Under the pieces are notes generated by a model, which saw nothing but the letters and a program-made list of their open reading frames with translations, was not told the DNA's origin and ran no database searches. A stretch of 64,000 nucleotides of DNA from Pipra filicauda (lineage: Eukaryota > Chordata > Aves > Passeriformes > Pipridae): assembly GCF_003945595.2 (NCBI RefSeq), contig NW_024104129.1:558001-622000 (forward strand). Direction: 5' to 3'. Below, piece by piece: positions 1 to 11,900 of the stretch. Each line of letters starts with the position of its first letter. The stretch's first letter is position 1. The translations under genes and the position numbers were made by a program.

Positions 1-453
1 CTCTGCCAGTGAGGAGATACACAAAAAGTTGGGAAGGACATGATCAGGACAGGTGACCCAAACTGGTCAAAGGGATATTCCATACCACAGAACATATAAA
101 TGGGGGGAAAGTTGTCCAGGAGTCCCTGATCACAGTTTGGGGATGGGCTGGGCATCAGTTAGCCATGGTGAGCAATTGTATTGTCCATCACTTGTTTTTT
201 CTTGGGTTTTATTTCTCTCTCTCTCTCTTTTTCATTAGATTCACTCATAAAATTTGTTTGTTCATACAATAATTATTTTTGGTATTATCATTAGTATTAT
301 TAGTGTTTCAATTCTTAAACTGTTCTTATCTCAACTCAGGGGTTTTACGTTTTCTTTTTTTTTCTGGTTCTCCTCCCCATCCCACCAGGGTAGAGAGGGA
401 GTGAGCAAGGGGATGTGTGGTGTTTAGTCACCAGCTGGGGTTAAACCACAACA
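1..453 (+). mobile_element. ERVL-like LTR, 3' part, cut by the window edge
   Basis: The sequence follows a widespread avian retroviral LTR that I recognise from memory. It has a U3 segment, a TATAAA box at 95-100, a CT/GA-rich stretch near 215-235, and a 3' end with the typical reading 'ctggggttaaaccacaaca' closing in CA at 453. The promoter-like order (TATA upstream, retroviral 3' terminus downstream) argues for the + strand. The TG start lies outside the window, so the target duplication cannot be tested. No gag, pol or env sequence follows, so it is probably a solo LTR. A reversed piece of a related LTR lies at 31.7 kb. Confidence 0.75.
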
Positions 454-2689
454 TCCTGTTTACCAAGTATTGCTGCCTTTTGCTGTTAAATACAATTTGC
501 ATATCTTGTGGATATAAATACATTCAATTATGTGACCTTTCACTTTTCCTGCTGTGAATATATGAGTTTACAAAACTTTTTTAAAATAGTTTTTTAATTA
601 CATAACCTAGTTACAAGACCCTGGTAAACTGTATTTTGGTAAGTAGAATCCCTGTCATATGGGATATGTCAAAATTTGCCAGCACTAAAGATGAGATTGA
701 ATTTGACTTTTCAGCTTTTCAAATATCAGTCTCATAATATCATTACTGGTTTCTTCAAAACTTTACATTACAGATACTCTGGATTTAATGTGCTTAAAGT
801 CATAACATTTTCCAATGTTTCTAATTTCCTACCAGTAAAATTATGTCTGTAATCTGTTAAAACTCAAGTCAGTGTGTCATATCTGTCAAATATTGTTTCT
901 TTTCTTACAATTCTGTATGTACTTTCTTTCTGGATTTTGTATTTCATAAGAATAAAACTGTTATTGCTTATAGACCTACAATTTCTTCATGCATTGTCAC
1001 AAGATCATTTGCTAGAAAAGCATGTTTCCTTCTTTTCCCCCCTGTTCTAAATTCAATTGGAGGAAAAGAGTTGCAGTACTAGCTTATCTTTTTTTGGTTT
1101 TAGTCTTAATATTTGTCACATACTAATGGCTTTTTCCTGTCCAATGCATTAGAAAAAGACATCACTTGCAACACGTTCACCTAGTTATGAAGTGATAATT
1201 GTGTAGTGTGCAAACTAACAAATACCCTTTTGCAAATTTTTCTTATGCCTTCTGTGTTGACAGAACACTTCTGTCAGAGGCTGAACATGCTTTTGAATCC
1301 ATTTTGCAAGCCCAGCATTGGGTTTCAGTGCTTTTACATCACACCATGGAAAACTTCAGGCAGGTTATCTGCTACCACTCTAAATTTTCCAGAATTATAC
1401 TCAAGTTTGTAAATCATACATCTAGAGCAATCTCCTTAGTCTCTCTGCTAAATTCTTTTCTATCATTGTCACTTGCAACTAAGGATATCTTTGCATGGTG
1501 AATCCCTGACAATCTGAGTCACATTCACAGAAAGAAAACATTTGGCAAGTATGCATTAGAGAAAATTTCATCTTTGTGCATACTGATGGTAAGTTTAAAT
1601 TAAGGTTTAGAGAGAGAAAGACAGTGTAAAGTAGAGGTCCTCTTTATTTAGAGTGGCCTCAAGATCTTCTTTGCAAGCATCAATTAGAAACATCCATTAT
1701 CTGATGCCTAAAAGGTGGATGTCAGTCTTCTTTATCTGAGAGATTTCTAGATATACTCTCTATTTCTTATCTTTTTGTGCCATACTAGACTATATCCTCA
1801 GGTGGAAGATTATGAGAAATGTGAGCCAGGGTTTACAATTAAATTTACTAAGCCCTCATAATTGAATCCTTATCATAACAAAAAAAAAACGATAGGTACT
1901 AGCACCCAGAAAGAAAACAAAGATGTGAATCTGTGCTGGAACTTATAAACACACTTTGAATTCACCATCATTTTTATATTTGGTAAAGTGATCTTCAGAA
2001 ATTTCCATTGCTCCATGGATTTGATTCTGAAAACCAGAATACACGTATTTGAGTGTTATGGCACACACCCAGACACGGGAGATTTAAAGCGCTACTTGGC
2101 CTCAGCATAAATTGCTAATATTTTAGCTGAGTACTTTAGCTGAGGCTGAATGTTTATTTCAGTCAGCTAACATCAGCTCATGCAAATAAGCAATTTTGAA
2201 GTACAACTAAAATGCCCCAGAAAGCATAACACTTCCATGTGACCATCTAAAATGTCCAGTTACCTGAGTCAGTCAGATGATGTAAAGTCTGCCTGCTTAT
2301 AGAACATATTGAACTCCACCCTTATACTGGGTCATATTCATACTGAGGTAGGCTTACAGAATGCTAAGTGTTAACAGCAGTGCTACTTACAGATTTAATG
2401 CTGTGGTATATTATAATCACATGAATATGAAACATCAAATTATGCATTTCATTTTTGACAAGGATCTTATACATCTGTGAAATCCACTGATAATTTTCTT
2501 TTTTTTTTATAAAATTTTTATAAAATTTTTATAAAATTGTCTTTTATAGCAATTGGATAATGCTCAAAGAAAAAATATGATTCCAAATCAGAGAAGTTTT
2601 CATTGGTTTAACATTTGCTTTCCTATCCTTCCTATACCCCAAAAAACATAAGACAAACAGCAAAACATAACTGCTTCTTTAGAAGTGGC
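454..2689. other. Unique AT-rich sequence, no gene recognised
   Basis: I see no exon-like or repeat-family sequence here. The 100-codon open frame at 1199-1501 matches no family I know. A period-11 tandem repeat (unit 'ataaaattttt', 2.7 copies) sits at 2509-2538 and is annotated separately. Confidence 0.5.
2509..2538. repeat. Short tandem repeat, 11-bp unit x 2.7
   Basis: The unit 'ataaaattttt' occurs at 2509-2519 and 2520-2530, then partially at 2531-2538, with no mismatches. Each unit is nearly self-complementary (AAAA followed by TTTT), so the array can also pair with itself. It follows a T-rich run. Confidence 0.85.
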
Positions 2690-3460
2690 TGATAGACCAG
2701 TTCAGGAAAGCTCAACAGCCTGAAAAAATGGACTGATAGGGAAATCATGGAGTTCAACAAAAGGAATTTTGGAGTCCAACATCTGAAGAGTAATAGTCCC
2801 ATGCACCAGTACAGGCTGAGGAAGCCTGGCTGGAAAGAAGCTCTGCAGGAAAGGACCAGGGATTTTGGTGGACAACAAGTCGACCACAAGTCAGCATTGT
2901 GCCCCTGTGACAAAGATTGCCACCTACCTGTTAGGCTGCATCAGGGTGACAGCAGCTTGAGGAAGATGATCCTTCCCTTCTGCTCAGTACTGGTGAGAAA
3001 CATCTGGGGTGGTGTGGACAGCCTGGGCTCTGAGTGCATAAGACACATGGACACATTGGAGCAAGTCCAGTGAAGGGCCATGGTCTCCGAGGGACTGGAA
3101 CATCTGTCATACGGGGAAGAGATTGAGAGAACTGAAGGAGATAAGGCTCCATATATATAAAACCTAGATGGGAGACTAAAATTGAAGAGCTAGAGTCAGT
3201 AGTGTCCAGTGAAAGAACAACAGCTATTAGACACAAACTGAAATAAAAGAAATTCTACTTTTTTAGCTTGACTGTTATCAAATCCTGGAATAAGTTGCCC
3301 AAAGTTGTGGAGTGTTTGTTTTTGGAGATGTTCAAGACCAGCTCAATAGAGTACTGAAAAAACTACTCTAGCTGACTCTGTTTTGAGGAAAGATTTTGGA
3401 CTGCATTATCTCCAGAGGTCCTTGCCCCCATCACCATCCCGTGATTCTTTGATTTTATAG
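2690..3460 (+). mobile_element. CR1 LINE, 5'-truncated, + strand
   Basis: The sequence parallels the 3' part of avian CR1. It covers the C-terminal ORF2 coding region ('accagtacaggctg', 'ctggtggacaacaag'-like, 'cttctgctcagtactggtgag'), then the 3' UTR, ending at 3441-3460 in the decayed terminal repeat 'gtgattctttgatttta'. It is heavily mutated with several frame breaks, so it cannot encode a working reverse transcriptase. The 5' edge is judged by eye. It belongs to an older CR1 group than the copies with the 'gttggacttgatgatct' tail. Confidence 0.88.
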
Positions 3461-4783
3461 TTCTTCAATTTGTTACCTCACTAATGTTTTACTGCAGTTT
3501 TACTGCATTATTCCAGTCAATTCCCTCTTGCTATACTTATTTTTCTAATAATTTCTGTTCTTGAATGATTCACCAAATAAGTTTATTCTGCTCCCAGAAC
3601 AGGTGAGTGTTAAGTCTTAAAAAGAGATTTGCAGTATAAGTCTGTGAGTGGGAGTTATTGATGATGAGTTACGAATCCACTTTTACTTTTTTGTTTTCCT
3701 AATTCACTTCTTAGAAACAATTGTATTTTATTATTAATAACAGAGGAAGTGAACTCCACTGACATTAATTATCTTCCCCAAATAAGTGAATATTCATACT
3801 TTTTTAACAACATTTTCCAGGACCATCACACCCAAAACTTTTTCATAAATGGAAGGTCTTTATTTTGTATGAAATCAGTCTCTATCAGTGGGGGAAAGAA
3901 TGAGTCAACAAATGTTTTAGTACTTCATCCAGTTGTGATATGTAAAAAGGAGTCTAAGTGCACATTCAAAACAATAAAAGGAAAAAAACACTAAACTGGA
4001 TAACTTGCCCTAAGTATCTTGTATGTCTCATTGTCTTTCAAGAGACACTGTGAAGACTGCTATTAAGTTATACTGCCTTTTGTTAGGAAACATTATTGTT
4101 TCCAGGGAAGATATGGACTCTCCAGGAAGGACATCAGAAATTATTGCAGGAACTCTACAATTTATTTCTTTTCCTTTTTTTTCCCCTTTCTTCCACAGGA
4201 AGAGAGGCTGTGGAGTAAAGATAAATTAAATGTTCCTTTGAATCCATAAAAGAGACTTGGTGGCATTTTCTCTTTTAACCTTCCTGATCTCCTGTATGAT
4301 GATCTGTGTGAAGCTGATGAAAGGAGTATTTCTTAAATTTGCTTTAATAATCACTACTTAAAATGAGCTCATCACAACAATTTTGCAAATATAGATCTGT
4401 TCCTATATTCAAATTTAAAGATAAAAGGTTATTGCATTAATCCTGTCTAAGACTTTGTAGGAAAATAAATCTAGTGAACTCATTCAAGACACTATGCTCC
4501 ATAACATCTGCATTAAATATATGAATTAAATATGTGATACCAATGGCATTATAAGACTAAGATGAATATGTAAGCAGAAACAGCCATGGTTGTTTAAAGT
4601 TTTGCACAGTCTAAATTGCAAGGTCATTTCCATCCATGAAGACTTCATCTTTTTTCAGTTTCTGGCTATAAATCTATTAAAAATTAACTCGGATATTTTT
4701 TATCTTTCCCATGTTAAAAGCAACTCTCTTTCTTTTCACAAAAGGAAAGAGAATATGATACTTATCTAAAATGTCAAAGTGAT

Positions 4784-4825
4784 TTATATAGTAAGTTTTG
4801 TGAGTTATATAGTAAGTTTTGTAAG
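4784..4825. repeat. 21-bp tandem duplication
   Basis: Two adjacent units, 4784-4804 and 4805-4825, both read 'ttatatagtaagttttgt' followed by gag or aag. They differ at one base of 21. This is a small local duplication in unique sequence. Confidence 0.85.
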
Positions 4826-6070
4826 TTACAAGTGTCATTCCTAAACATACAGCTTTCATATAATGCTCGTATTTCCTAAAAGATAAGTGAATCACTTGAG
4901 AAAAGCAATTTGCATATTTTTGAAGAAATATTTCATAATATACCATCTGAAAAGCACAGTACATTTAATATATTGGTGATCCTGAATCAAAGAGATTAAG
5001 CTTAGTTTATAGTGAAAATCTTCATATGTTTACCTAGAAATAATTTATACCTATGATTGAGAAAATTTGAATTTTATTTTCAAGGCAGACAGAGGGATGC
5101 AGTCCTCTTCCATTATTCATCCAAAAATGTATAGGAATTCTACGTATACATATTAAGCCTTAGAAGAGACTAATTTAACTGGAAGCCATAGCTATACATA
5201 TTCAACAGGTATCAAAATGGTGAAGAGACTCACAAAAACTGAACAATAAGTCTATGCAAAACCAGGAAATCAGCCTCCAGAATGAGTTCAAAACCTGTTT
5301 CAAATATATCTTAGAAGGAATTTAAAATTTGATCTTTTTTTGTGAACAATTGTCTCACATGTATTCTTATTTTAAGTTACCTAAAAATTCTTACATTTGT
5401 TAGATGAAAGGATTACGTAGTGAGATCATTTTTGCTTTACTTTCCATCTGATCTAAAAAAACAATATAATACATTCGGGTCAAACTTCTCTATAAATCTG
5501 TATGATTTATCATAGCTCTTGCACTTTGCTCTCTATGTATATTGAGAATTCTTCTCTTAGTTAAATTAACTAAAATTTCAGAAGTACCCAGATGTTCAAA
5601 GGTATAATCTTCTACTCATTTAATAAATTCTACCTTATTCTTGTTAACTATAACCACGGTCTTATAAGAAAATGAAGATTCTAATAAACAAAGATTTATT
5701 TTTTTAATTTTAAAATTGAAACACAATTAAAGCAGAAATGAATACAAATAACACTGATACTTAGGTTATGCATAAAGAAAAATGAGTCTGTTGATTACAT
5801 AAGTTAGAACAGAATAATATTTTCCTACTCATAAAATAGTACATTATTTAAATGAGTATTACTTTATTGTAATATTCACCACTTCATAATACATGTTTGA
5901 AGAAAATTTCAGTTTTAGTATTACAGATTTTTTCCAATGAAGCTTTACATATACTCTCAGAAATGCACCTTCTTGCCTTGTTCCAGTTTTACCTGATCTA
6001 CAGGACCTACAGATCAGTAGATTTCTTCATGGGACCTAGCTGATCTCCATGCATCTTCTCAAATTCAGAA

Positions 6071-6137
6071 GAATCTGAATATAATCATGAATATAATCAT
6101 GAATCATATTCATGAATATAATCATGAATATAATCTG
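6071..6137. repeat. 12-bp tandem repeat with inverted centre
   Basis: The unit 'gaatataatcat' occurs at 6077-6088, 6089-6100 and 6114-6125, with a partial copy after it. The middle copy (6101-6113) reads 'gaatcatattcat', close to an inverted version of its neighbours. The array can therefore form hairpins. Confidence 0.75.
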
Positions 6138-6220
6138 AAATAATCGTTTGCATAAAATTTGCCTCTCCCAGAGCATTTGAGCATGAAGAACTAAGGATTT
6201 TGAACTTTTTGGATGGTTTA

Positions 6221-6350
6221 TTTTCCTTCATTCATTCCTTGCCCTCCTTCCTTTCCCTCCCTCCCCTACTTTCCTTCCTTTCCTTCCTTTCCTTCCTTTC
6301 CTTCCTTCCTTCTCTTCTCTCCCTTTCTCTTTTCTCTCTTTCTCTATTTA
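6221..6350. repeat. Polypyrimidine microsatellite (TTCC/TTTCC)n
   Basis: About 130 bases are almost all C and T on the + strand. Within it, 'ccttcctttccttccttt' units repeat with period 8-9 around 6272-6312. Two open frames across it (runs of Ser, Leu, Phe and Pro) are artefacts of the repeat. Its mirror symmetry makes triplex (H-DNA) formation possible. Confidence 0.85.
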
Positions 6351-7670
6351 TGTCCTATTGGATGTATCCATTTAAAACCATTGTTATCACAGATGATTTC
6401 ATACTACCATAAAACACTTCCACAGGAGACACATCCTAAAATATCAAACTGTCTTTCTTGTCTTCTTAAATCCTTCACATGAGCTATTATGGGTTTCATT
6501 CAGTCCAGCAATTTCAGAAAGGAAATTCAGATATCCTGAAAACTTCTTGAAAGAATAGGTTCTACAGTAAATTATATTTTACATGAGAAGAATACAGCAT
6601 GTTTCCCATTTTTCTTTGCCATTCCCTTTTATTTTTTACCAAGACAATTACAAATAAATATACAAAACTTGGTCCAAGTGAAATAGATATGAAAACTCTC
6701 TTCAACATCTTTTAGGCCTAACTACACCTGTCTTTCATAATTAGCTCAATTACAAAAACACAAGAAAGAGATCTGAGACTCCAAATTCCTTTCAGAATTC
6801 TCCTGAAAGGTTTCTAATTCTGTTCCAAATCAAACCCTAATTACAATTAATATTCCACTGTTGATGAAAGGAACAATAGATCCTTGGCAAGCTGTTTATT
6901 GCAGTCACTGCAAAGACACACTTAGCCTAACATTAAGCTGAATAACTTCATCTGTGGAAAATGAGAACTCAGCATGTATTAACCTACATCTCACTGCACC
7001 ACACTGCAGTGACAGCATCATAAGCATACTATATACAAGAAAAGTTCCTGAACTGAGAGCTCTGTAGGAGAATTATTGCTAGAAAAAATGACAGGTCAGA
7101 AAATTAAAATAAAAACACCTTCTTTAGCTCTTCTCATGCTGCAGTTTTTCACAGCATGTCATGTGGTGCTGTCTTTAACATCTCTCATTTCAAAACATAT
7201 GTGACAACAGGGTAATATTGACATATTAGGCATATGTCCATCTCATCAAAATCTACTAAACACTGAATTTAGTAAACACATATGAGGTAGGACAAAGTAT
7301 CACTGTGCAGATTTGGACATAACAGCAGTGTATTTGTAGTTCAGACCCAGTACATCGACATTGTTTTTAGAAATAATCATCGATTAATATTTTTTGGCCT
7401 TTTTCTCCTTAAACTTCACATTTGAAAATCTCAGTTCTGTGCTCTAAAAGGCCAAGTAAGTAAGACCAAGAACGTATATCTTTAGGAGGCTTACAGGGTT
7501 TAAATTCACCATGCCATACTGCAGCTTTTGAGAATAATTTCCTCTTAACCTCTTTTTAAGTAAATTGAATTTATGTTCATTAGTCTTCAGTTAAGACAAT
7601 TTCGGAAGAGCATATTCTTCCAGACCTAAAACATAATTAAACATATACTTTCATGACTTGTTTTTTGTTT

Positions 7671-8263
7671 TGTTGCCGTGAGAGTTAGGTGCTGAAAAAA
7701 ATCTCCTGGAGCAGTTAATTAGGGGTGAGATAAGAAAGGGTTTATTATGCCAAGGCTGTTACATTTTATAATACCACCCATCCAATCCCAGATGTGTCCA
7801 CCCTGTGGCCTTTACTCTGGTCCGCCCCGGGTCCACCCCTGAAAATGGGTCTGGGGGCTTTTTGGGACCCTCTGTTCATCCCATCTTCATCTTCATCAGA
7901 GCACAAAGGGTACATAGTCACTCAGTTTTTGACCGTGGTCTAGGCCCTGATATGCTGTTCTGCCAACAATCTAGGCCTTGCCTTGACAAAAGACTAAACA
8001 TTTCTACTGGAATCGGGGGTAGGAGTGATATAGGGAGCATAGAATGGGGTAAGAGGGTTAAGGAATGTGTAAACTAAGGGTGCTAGAGGGAAAGGGACAA
8101 GGGACAAGGGAGGGAGGGGTGCTGCTTTTAAAATCTACTTATAAAACTTACAAGGTTTACCAATATTAGAAAAATAAAAAAACCGTTAGGGGCTTAAGGC
8201 ATCAGTTTTCATCATCAAAATCTTTTGAACTAAAACCTAGAATTCAAAGTATGATCAGAAACA
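7671..8263 (-). mobile_element. Probable solo LTR, minus strand
   Basis: Read on the minus strand, the low-coordinate end looks like an LTR 3' end. It has AATAAA (complement at 7741-7746), then a T/C-rich U5-like segment ending in 'cacggcaaca' at 7671. The upstream part is unusually GC-rich for this window. The far edge is uncertain. A CA at 8262-8263 followed by 'ctgttt' would make a 6-bp target duplication with 'ttgttt' at 7665-7670 (one mismatch), but the flank is T-rich so this may be chance. No internal viral genes are seen. The class is not assigned. Confidence 0.5.
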
Positions 8264-8324
8264 CTGTTTCCTTGTCAAAACATCTCATATTCTGCTGACT
8301 TTCATAAAGTAGTCCTGTATTAGG

Positions 8325-8973
8325 ACTTGGGGATGTTCACTGACAGGACCCTGCACCATGTGCTCGAAGCCCAGAAAGCCAACTGTATCCTGGACTGCAT
8401 CAAAAGGAGTATGACCAACAGGTCAGGGGAGGTGATTCTGCCCCTCTGTTCTCCTCCAGTGAGAGCACACCAGGAGTGCTGCATGAAGCTCTGGGGTCCT
8501 CAGCACAGGAAAGAGCGAGTCCAGAGGAGCCATCAAATCTCTTAGAGAGACAGAACACCTCTCCCATTAGGAAAGGCTGAGAGAATGAGGAATGTTCAGC
8601 CTGGAAAAGAGAAGGCTTAGAGGTGACCTAATTACGGGCTTCCAATACCTGAAGGGAGCCTACAAGAAAGATGGAGAGGGACTATTTACAAGAGCATGTA
8701 CTGATGGCACAAGGCTGAATGGTTTTAAACTGAAAGAAGGTAGGTTTAGATTAGATATTAGGAAAAAAATCTTTAATGTGAAGGTGAGGCACTGGAACTC
8801 AGAGAAGTTGTGGATGCACTATCACTGGAAGTTTTCAAGGCCAAGTTGGATGGAGCTCTGAGTAGCGTGGTCTAGTGGAAGGTGTTCATGCCCATGGCAG
8901 GGGGGTTGGAACTAGATGATCTTTAAGATTGCTTTCAACCCAAACCATACTATGATTCTGTGATTCTATGATT
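8325..8973 (+). mobile_element. CR1 LINE, 5'-truncated, + strand
   Basis: This copy covers the C-terminal end of CR1 ORF2 and the 3' UTR. The coding remnant is recognisable at 8592-8861 ('MFSLEKRRLRGDLI' is the typical CR1 ORF2 tail region). The element ends with 'tatgattctgtgattctatg' at about 8951-8970, the CR1 terminal 8-bp repeat. Its 3' UTR ('ggttggaactagatgatctt') marks an older CR1 group. Stops and frameshifts make it inactive. Confidence 0.93.
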
Positions 8974-11900
8974 TTCTTGCTTAATTCAAATTTTTTACAT
9001 TTCTTCCTTCAGGTGAACTCCTTTTCAAATTCCTCATATGGAGTCTGAAGAAGTATTTTTGAAAAAAAAACAAAAACAACAAAACCCTGCTTGCTTCACC
9101 TTAGCAGCTGTCTTGAGTGGGTTACCTCTACCCTCCCCATTTTAATTCTTTTTTGCTTCTCTCTTGAGCTCTACTGACCTGGTAATCTGGGGGATTAGTG
9201 GAAGAACATGGTAGCTAATATACTAAATTAATCTGTACAGACAGAATAAGTATAGTGCACAGATCACAGAAGCTGAGTTAAAAGAGAGTTCAAGTCTGAA
9301 TAAAGAGAATATTCATGTGTGAAAGACCTGACTTCTAAAGCTAAATTTCATTTCCTCCAGACTTGTCGTTCCATACCAAAGCTTACAAGTTAGTGTCCCT
9401 TGATACAAAGAGACATTATGAGAATTTCTTAATGTGAAACAGATGCTTTTGAATCTTTTACACATTCTTCATAGTGAAAATAGTAATTTGAATACCTAGG
9501 TACTAAAGGGCAAGACTTTGTGAGAAAGTGTAAGGATCCTAATTTTTCCCAAAAGTCATTTCAGTTCTCCCTACGGATAGAAGAGTATGAAGAGCTGCTC
9601 CTGAAAACTAGATTATCTAATTTGTCTGCAAACAGGTAAAACCAGCATAATATTATCCAATATGGTCAGAGAAATTAGGGATGAATGGAAGTATATTTCT
9701 CTTACAAATTCCAAGCTATGAAATTGAACTGTGGACATGGGAAACAAATAAGGTTTTAAAGTGTCTTCATCTCCTAGGAATATCAGAACACCATAGAAGA
9801 AAAACTTATGTTGAGAGCAATACAAGTTTCTCATCCATGAATTTTATTTTAATACCTAGTACTAATTCAGAATTGCTTTATGATCTCTAAAGTCTTCTCA
9901 GTGCAGGGCAAATAGGTAGTAATCTTTCTACTAATATGTGAAAATTGTTCCCCTTAAGCAAGTGGCACCCTCTTCTGTTAATTTGGCTTAATCCATTTTG
10001 CTTCCCTTCTGCTTTAATGAGCAGTTTCTTCATGGAAACAGACTGGTTCATAGTGTCTTAAGGCTCAAGTGTTTTAATGTATTTGATTAAAAGTTTAATA
10101 TTGCTTTAGAAAGAAAGTTGAATGAGAATCAGATTGACTGTGTTCAAAAATTTATGGACCTGGGAGATGTCAAAAAATATCCAGTTGATTCTGAATGGGT
10201 GTGTTTGTCTGAGGTAATTAATTCATGAAGAGTCTGTGCAGGAGCTGTTGCTAGATGGAGCAGAAATGCACTCAAAATGGATGGGTTGATCATTCAAAGA
10301 GAAGGTCAAAGATCATTGGCATGTGCCTTATCTAGTTGAATTTATAAATATTTGCCTTTTTGCTGTTCTAAATTATACTGCTTTAAATTTTTGCTTGTTC
10401 TAAATTATGTTGATGTGAATTGACATCACAAGGAAGTATGTAAAGGAGTGGCTACTATATTTCCCTGCTATAAAAGAAAATAAAAGCAAATTAAATGAAA
10501 CTAAACAGAATGTAGTAAGATGCAGGTTCAGATATCTCTTGATGCCTATACAGAGTTGCACTTTAGGCCAGCGTACTTCTGCAACTGTATGTTTCCTGAG
10601 AAGAATGAAACCTAATCCCTGTCATATGTCATATGTTTCAAATAAACCAGAAAACATTATCAGAAAAGTAAAGTCTTATTTGCACGGTCGTTCCAAAGAG
10701 AAGAGTCCAATATGCCATCTGAGAAAAACTCTGCAACCTTGATTCTTGTACTTTTGTATGCAGTAATACCTTTTTTTTGTGCAATTAATTCAATCAGTCC
10801 CTTTGTAATTTCTTTCCCTGCAGGTCTGCATAATGAGAGAAAAATTATTACTTTGTTGATTAGTACATAAGAATATAATAACAATAGTAATTTATGTATC
10901 TGGAGCTTCACAAAGTGAAAGAACACTGAACGTGTTTATTTTCATGTTTCAGATGAGTCTGACATATTTAGATCCTAAGTTTTTGAAACTAGTAATTCTA
11001 TTTATTTAATAAACATATAATTTTGTTAGTGCCTGAGATAGGTACAAATTTTATGTCTCTGCACCAGTGTATTTCCTCCAGTTCTACTAACAACACATGG
11101 TGAGTTTGCTTGACTAACCTGCATGATTCCATCAATGCTCTTATGCCTAAAATGTAGATGGTAGAGGAACAAAGCAGTGCTCTCAAATAAAATGTCAATA
11201 GTCACTGGGGAGAAGAAGATGCCTTTGAAAATCTACAGAAAAAGGTTGTGCCTGCTTATGTTTGAACACTTAGGCAGAAAGACTGTCCTGGTAGAGGTCT
11301 TCAAAGGCACCTTTATCTTCTGGTTATTCAGGGAATTAAAGACGATATTTTCAATAATATCCTAAAAGTTATCCATAAGGTATATGCCTAAGTTAAAACA
11401 AGTTTAAAGTCTGACTATCAATAGGGTGTGCTCAAGTAACCTGTACACGTTACTACAAACTGAAATCATTAGATGAGAAACAGAGGGGTGCCTTTTCTTC
11501 TTTCTACTATTATTTTTGCCATAACAAGCCTCCTCCTGCTTCCTTTGCACCTTTTTTGTATACTGGGAATTTTTTTTCTTGGGGTGTTTTATCAGTATTC
11601 AGTATAGCTCTTCAAGTGACTTTACTTTTGGCGTATATTACAGAGCTTGTACCTGCTATTCCCATTTGTATTATAGCTGAAGTAGAATCACACTTTATCT
11701 TAGCTCAATCTGTCACATATATATACTACTGTTATTTCTGCCAGCTGCATGGTAAGAATATTTTTGTAAGTAGCCTTCAGTTTGATACAGCTGCTGAGAC
11801 TTAGTATGACTTCTCCCACTTATCTCCTATAAAGAACATTTGGCTAAAGACAATTTTTCAAGTGCAATTCAGGCTCTTGTAGTGATAATAAATCCTTTCT

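Larger units (their letters stand above)
3461..7670. other. AT-rich filler with simple repeats, no gene recognised
   Basis: No coding or known interspersed repeat was recognised. Local structure includes a 21-bp tandem duplication at 4784-4825, an imperfect GAATATAATCAT array at 6071-6137 and a pyrimidine tract at 6221-6350, each listed separately. Confidence 0.5.

Noticed and set aside
1199..1501. 100-codon + strand frame
   Set aside because: It resembles no known family, the second overlapping phase is also open, and it has no flanking gene signals. It is treated as chance.
6200..6482. Two overlapping Ser/Leu/Phe/Pro-rich frames
   Set aside because: They are translations of the polypyrimidine microsatellite.
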